10,588 nucleotides of DNA. Origin: Bordetella parapertussis (GTDB lineage: Bacteria; Pseudomonadota; Gammaproteobacteria; Burkholderiales; Burkholderiaceae_C). The stretch's first letter is position 1; the number at the start of each line of letters is the position of its first letter. The stretch covers positions 1 to 10,588 of the forward strand of contig CAMCWS010000071.1 in the NCBI GenBank assembly GCA_945882755.1. The letters run 5' to 3'. Made by a program: the position numbers and the translations under genes. The notes below the pieces were generated by a model. That model was not told the origin of the DNA, did not search any database, and was given only the letters and a program-made list of their open reading frames with translations. Below, in pieces: positions 7,839-10,588 of this stretch.

Positions 7839-9790
7839 GGGCGCATGGCGTCTATCAAGGGCAACATGTCCTTGGCCATCAACATGCCTGCATGGTCTGA
7901 AATATGGTCGCCATAGCTGTACAAAAATTTACCCTCTTTGGCGATGGTGCAAATGTCTGCGGGGAGATCGCACAGCAAAGGAAGTGGGTCATACACCAGC
8001 AAGGCTGGGTTGTCGTGCATCAGCTTGGTGATGAACTCTTGGTAGGCAGCCGTTCCTTTGAGGTGGTCAGTAAAGCGCAGCTCGCATAAGGGGTTTTTCT
8101 GCCGTTGTAAAACGCTGTTGAGAAATTCAAAACGCGTCAAGCCGCCGCTGATGCAGCTGTTGGGGTCTGGCAATGTCGGGTTGTCAATCACAAACACCAC
8201 ACGTTTGCCAGATGCTTGCCAATACTTGATCCTGTTCGAATAGACAGCTACATTTTGATCAATCTCTTCAGTGGTGGTGTGTTGGGCGATCAAGCCTGTT
8301 TCCCCATCGAGTCGGTACATCCCCCGTAATGCATTCGCCAAAACCACCACTTTTAAATTGGGATTGGCATCCATTGCATCGTAGGCGGCACGGTTGACAG
8401 GAGCGGTCTCCCCTGAAAGCACATTCACAGGTCCCATCATGGCCCAACTGTGCTCAGGAGGTGAGGATCGAATCAAGCTGTAAATAAGCGCCTCGCCTTT
8501 GCTGTCGCCCAACAGCACATGGGTAGGTGGCTGGACCTTGCCATCTTGAAAGCACCACATCAGCAAATGCTGCTGATCAGCTGGCAGTGTGCAACTGGGT
8601 GTCAAAGTGCCCCGCTCAACACCCACCACCAGGGTGGAGGGGTCGGCATTGAGCATGCCATGGTGTCGAAATTTCAATCCATCAAAACGGTTGATGGCGT
8701 GTGACATCAGCAACACAGCAACCATCCATAAGCTCAGCCAAAGAACAGCACGAGGGTATTTTTTGCCAAAGCGAATCGGTTGCTCCACAAATCGGTAGGT
8801 CAGGTAAGCCAGCACAAAGCTCAGCACAACCAGCCCCAAGCGAACCTCTGCAGAGGGCGTTTGTGAGGCCAAAATTCGCGCAAAGGAAAGCAAAGGCCAA
8901 TGCCACAAATACAGCGGATAGCTGATCAAGCCAATCGCAACCAAGGGACGTGAAGCCAGCCAAGTACTGTTGAGACTGCTGTTCATGCCGCCGAGCAATA
9001 CCAAGGCAGCTCCCGTGACTGGAATGAATGCCCAATAGCCGGGAAAAGCCATGTCTTTGTCAAAGAAAAAAGCAGATCCAAGAATCAAGCCCACACCCCA
9101 CCAGCCGGCAGGGTTGCGCCATGCTCTGGCCATGCGTGGGTTATTCATCAAGGCAATGGCCAAAGAAGCACCCAGTAACAGTTCCCAGCTGCGGCTCAAG
9201 GGCGAATAAAAATCACGTGCCATGTCGCCCTTAAAGACCAACCAAAAGCTATAGCCAATCGACGACACCATCAGCACCATCAGCATGTGCAAAGACCAGC
9301 GGGGGATTCTTTTGAACAGCAGCAGCAGCAAGGGCCATAACAAGTAGAACTGCTCTTCAATTGCCAGCGACCATAAATGCAACATCGGCTTGGTGTCAGC
9401 GGCGTTGTCAAAATAACCGGACTCTCGCAGCAGCATGAAGTTGGTGAGAAAAATGGCACTGCTACCGGTGTGCTTGGCGAGTTGTTTGTATTCAATGAAG
9501 TTAAGGCAAACCCAACCAGCCAATAAAGCAAAACCTAAAACCAAGGACAGTGCAGGAAAAATACGCCGCACACGTCTTGCATAAAAGTGTCGCAGACTGA
9601 ATTGCTGATCGCGCAGGTCGCGAAGTATCAGCCCAGTGATGAGGTAGCCGGAGATGACGAAAAAAACGTCCACCCCGACAAAGCCACCGCTCAAGTGTTC
9701 GGGAAAAGCGTGAAAGATGACGACGATCAAAACCGCAATGGCCCTTAAGCCATCAATATCCGGTCTGTAATCTGCTTGGTTTTGCGAAAT
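7835..9790 (-). CDS. Acyltransferase-3 / SGNH membrane O-acyltransferase, probable ATT start
   Basis: OafA/OatA-like inner-membrane enzyme that moves acyl (usually acetyl) groups onto envelope glycans such as O-antigen or peptidoglycan; the acceptor is unknown. With an ATT start at 9790 it has 651 residues. The acyltransferase-3 domain (about 8-370, ten or so membrane segments) shows YRPDIDGLRAIAV (8-20), the conserved His27, GVDVFFVISGYLIT, RRVRRIFPA, HLWSLAIEEQFYLLWP and VEQPIR. The C-terminal SGNH domain has GDSK with Ser430. The closing motif is YGDHISDHAG: Tyr626 sits where the catalytic Asp of D-x-x-H is expected, which is odd. No ATG, GTG or TTG lies between the in-frame stop (TAA, 9811-9809) and the conserved N-terminus. 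The first conventional start, TTG at 9730, would delete the DGLRAIAV helix. ATT has GAGG six bases upstream. It is the first gene of the coupled operon. Confidence 0.9.
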   Translation of the reverse strand: MSQNQADYRPDIDGLRAIAVLIVVIFHAFPEHLSGGFVGVDVFFVISGYLITGLILRDLRDQQFSLRHFYARRVRRIFPALSLVLGFALLAGWVCLNFIEYKQLAKHTGSSAIFLTNFMLLRESGYFDNAADTKPMLHLWSLAIEEQFYLLWPLLLLLFKRIPRWSLHMLMVLMVSSIGYSFWLVFKGDMARDFYSPLSRSWELLLGASLAIALMNNPRMARAWRNPAGWWGVGLILGSAFFFDKDMAFPGYWAFIPVTGAALVLLGGMNSSLNSTWLASRPLVAIGLISYPLYLWHWPLLSFARILASQTPSAEVRLGLVVLSFVLAYLTYRFVEQPIRFGKKYPRAVLWLSLWMVAVLLMSHAINRFDGLKFRHHGMLNADPSTLVVGVERGTLTPSCTLPADQQHLLMWCFQDGKVQPPTHVLLGDSKGEALIYSLIRSSPPEHSWAMMGPVNVLSGETAPVNRAAYDAMDANPNLKVVVLANALRGMYRLDGETGLIAQHTTTEEIDQNVAVYSNRIKYWQASGKRVVFVIDNPTLPDPNSCISGGLTRFEFLNSVLQRQKNPLCELRFTDHLKGTAAYQEFITKLMHDNPALLVYDPLPLLCDLPADICTIAKEGKFLYSYGDHISDHAGMLMAKDMLPLIDAMRP

Positions 9791-9796
9791 ACTGCG

Positions 9797-9800
9797 CCTC
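9797..9800 (-). promoter_or_regulatory. Shine-Dalgarno element supporting an ATT start
   Basis: GAGG (9800-9797, - strand) is followed by the six-base spacer CGCAGT and then ATT (9790-9788). The spacing is ideal for initiation at ATT. It is the only ribosome-binding-like element placed ahead of the conserved acyltransferase N-terminus. Confidence 0.5.
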
Positions 9801-9857
9801 GCTTCTTGTTAAAAAATACACGCTTGGGATGTGTCTAGCCCGAATCATAGACGCGTG

Positions 9858-9863
9858 GATAAT
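9858..9863 (+). promoter_or_regulatory. Candidate -10 box of rnpB
   Basis: GATAAT matches TATAAT in five of six positions and lies 9 bases before the first base of the P1 stem, so transcription could begin at or just before the mature 5' end. No good -35 hexamer is visible at 16-18 bases upstream, which is surprising for a strongly expressed RNA. Confidence 0.4.
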
Positions 9864-9872
9864 CCTTGGGGT

Positions 9873-10205
9873 GAAGCTCGCTAGGCCGTCGCTGGTGCAA
9901 GGACAGAAATGTCGCACTGGAGGAACGTCCGGACTGCACAGGACAGCGTAGGAGGTAACACCTCTCCACCGTGAGGTGAGGATCAGAGCAACAGAGACGA
10001 GTCACCTTGGGTGCTAGCACACAAGGTGGGTGAAACGGGCAATCTCTACGCGCAGCAATACCAAGTAGGCCATCGTTGAGGCGGTTCGCTGAGATGGCGG
10101 GTAGGTAGCACCGAGCCGAGTGGGTGACTCTCGGCCCAGAGTAATGGCGGTCACGTATGGGGAAACCCATACGCACAGAATCCGGCGTATCGGCGAGCTT
10201 CACAC
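9873..10205 (+). ncRNA. rnpB: RNase P RNA, bacterial type A
   Basis: The catalytic RNA that, with the RnpA protein, trims the 5' leader of pre-tRNAs. The ends pair as helix P1: GAAGCTCGC (9873-9881) with GCGAGCTTC (10193-10201). Conserved blocks occur in order: GAGGAACGTCCGGAC (5' strand of P4), AGCAACAGAGA, GGGTGAAACGGGCAATCTC, ACCAAGTAGG, GGGTAGGTAGCACCGAGCC (the L15 loop with GGT that pairs with tRNA CCA) and ACAGAATCCGGCGTATCGG (3' strand of P4). About 333 bases, somewhat shorter than the 377 of E. coli. The exact 3' end is estimated from the E. coli pattern ending in TTCACC. No hairpin plus T-run terminator is seen downstream, where the opposing gene starts almost at once. Confidence 0.96.
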
Positions 10206-10216
10206 TTTTGACGAAT

Positions 10217-10588
10217 TTAGAGGTTTTGTAATCTCTCGACATGCGCCAACAAAGAACGCTTGGCAACTGGCCACAACTTAGAAGGCACATCGTCGTAAGC
10301 ATGCTTAACCCAATCATCCATGCTGCCCTTAGGATGTTGCTGCATCACAGCCAAAATCTTGGCCTCACGTTTGAGTCGATGCGCTTTGAGATGCGCGATA
10401 CAAGCACGCGCATCGTGCGCCTCACCCCATACATTGCCTAAAACATAGCCATGCGCTGGCAAGATAAATTGAATATGGTGTTGCGCGCAAGCATTGAGCA
10501 ATTTATCGAGCGACTCCAAATAGTCCGTCATATGCCCATCGGGCGGGTCGACCACTGTGGTGCTGCCATTCAAAACATGGTCACCACT
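10217..10588 (-). CDS. MBL-fold metallo-hydrolase, C-terminal part (5' end outside window)
   Basis: The frame is open to the window edge and stops with TAA at 10219-10217, giving the last 123 residues of a metallo-beta-lactamase-fold hydrolase. SGDHVLNGSTTVVDPPDG carries the Asp that bridges the two zinc ions (codon 10582-10580), and ILPAHG carries the last zinc His. After it comes the small winged-helix tail of LACTB2-like proteins (HRLKREAKILAVMQQHP to AKRSLLAHVERLQ). LACTB2-like members include RNases and thioesterase-like hydrolases, and the substrate cannot be told from this part. The TTG at 10573 is an internal codon, not a start. The gene converges on rnpB with only about 11 bases between them. 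Confidence 0.9.
   Translation of the reverse strand, partial: SGDHVLNGSTTVVDPPDGHMTDYLESLDKLLNACAQHHIQFILPAHGYVLGNVWGEAHDARACIAHLKAHRLKREAKILAVMQQHPKGSMDDWVKHAYDDVPSKLWPVAKRSLLAHVERLQNL

Larger units (their letters stand above)
9791..9872. other. Divergent intergenic region between the operon and rnpB
   Basis: These 82 bases must carry promoters in both directions: leftwards for the four-gene operon and rightwards for rnpB. For the leftward direction I find only AT-rich sequence around the A6 run (9811-9816) and no hexamer pair I would defend. No palindrome suggests a repressor site. Confidence 0.5.

Noticed and set aside
9728..9730. TTG at 9730 as the true start of the acyltransferase
   Set aside because: It would remove YRPDIDGLRAIAV, the conserved start of the family that is intact in frame just upstream, and the nearest AAGGG lies about 11 bases away.
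9835..10317. 160-residue open frame antisense to rnpB
   Set aside because: It lies across the RNase P RNA, has no recognisable protein pattern, and its openness follows from the RNA's composition.
1..10588. CRISPR arrays, tRNA genes, insertion sequences, phage or defence clusters
   Set aside because: No regularly spaced repeats, tRNA cloverleaf, transposase pattern or terminal inverted repeats were found on reading both strands; the only defence-like element is the toxin-antitoxin pair.

Overview
The window reads as a chromosomal stretch of a betaproteobacterium of the order Burkholderiales, probably Comamonadaceae or a close relative (Limnohabitans/Rhodoferax-like). The basis is the type A RNase P RNA, the protein sequences of PyrC, HtpX, CysK and a DUF3025 protein, and a moderate G+C content. 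The genus is a guess from the sequences alone. I see no phage, insertion sequence, CRISPR array or tRNA.

Left part, + strand (1-3234). The window opens inside pyrC (dihydroorotase, pyrimidine synthesis). A compact AbrB-type antitoxin / PIN-type toxin pair follows (834-1543), visibly more AT-rich than pyrC. Next comes a DUF3025 gene that starts 2 bases after the toxin stop, then the membrane zinc protease gene htpX, which has a plausible heat-shock-type promoter and a strong intrinsic terminator. That terminator lies inside the end of the converging radical SAM gene.

Centre, - strand (9790 down to 3246). Four genes overlap end to end and must form one translationally coupled operon. In order of transcription they are an acyltransferase-3/SGNH membrane protein, a COG2509-type FAD-dependent oxidoreductase (4-base overlap), CysK (14-base overlap) and a B12-binding-type radical SAM protein (4-base overlap, GTG start). 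The acyltransferase frame contains the conserved family N-terminus but no ATG, GTG or TTG ahead of it. The best-placed initiation codon is ATT with a GAGG Shine-Dalgarno element. The radical SAM protein carries a CX4CX2C cluster motif instead of CX3CX2C. What the four products do together is unknown.

Right part (9840-10588). rnpB (RNase P RNA) lies on the + strand, divergent from the operon. It converges on the 3' end of an MBL-fold metallo-hydrolase gene that runs off the window edge.

Most of the window is housekeeping sequence. The points most worth a second look are the probable AUU start codon, the four-gene coupled operon with its variant radical SAM motif, and the PIN toxin, in which one of the four catalytic acids is Asn.
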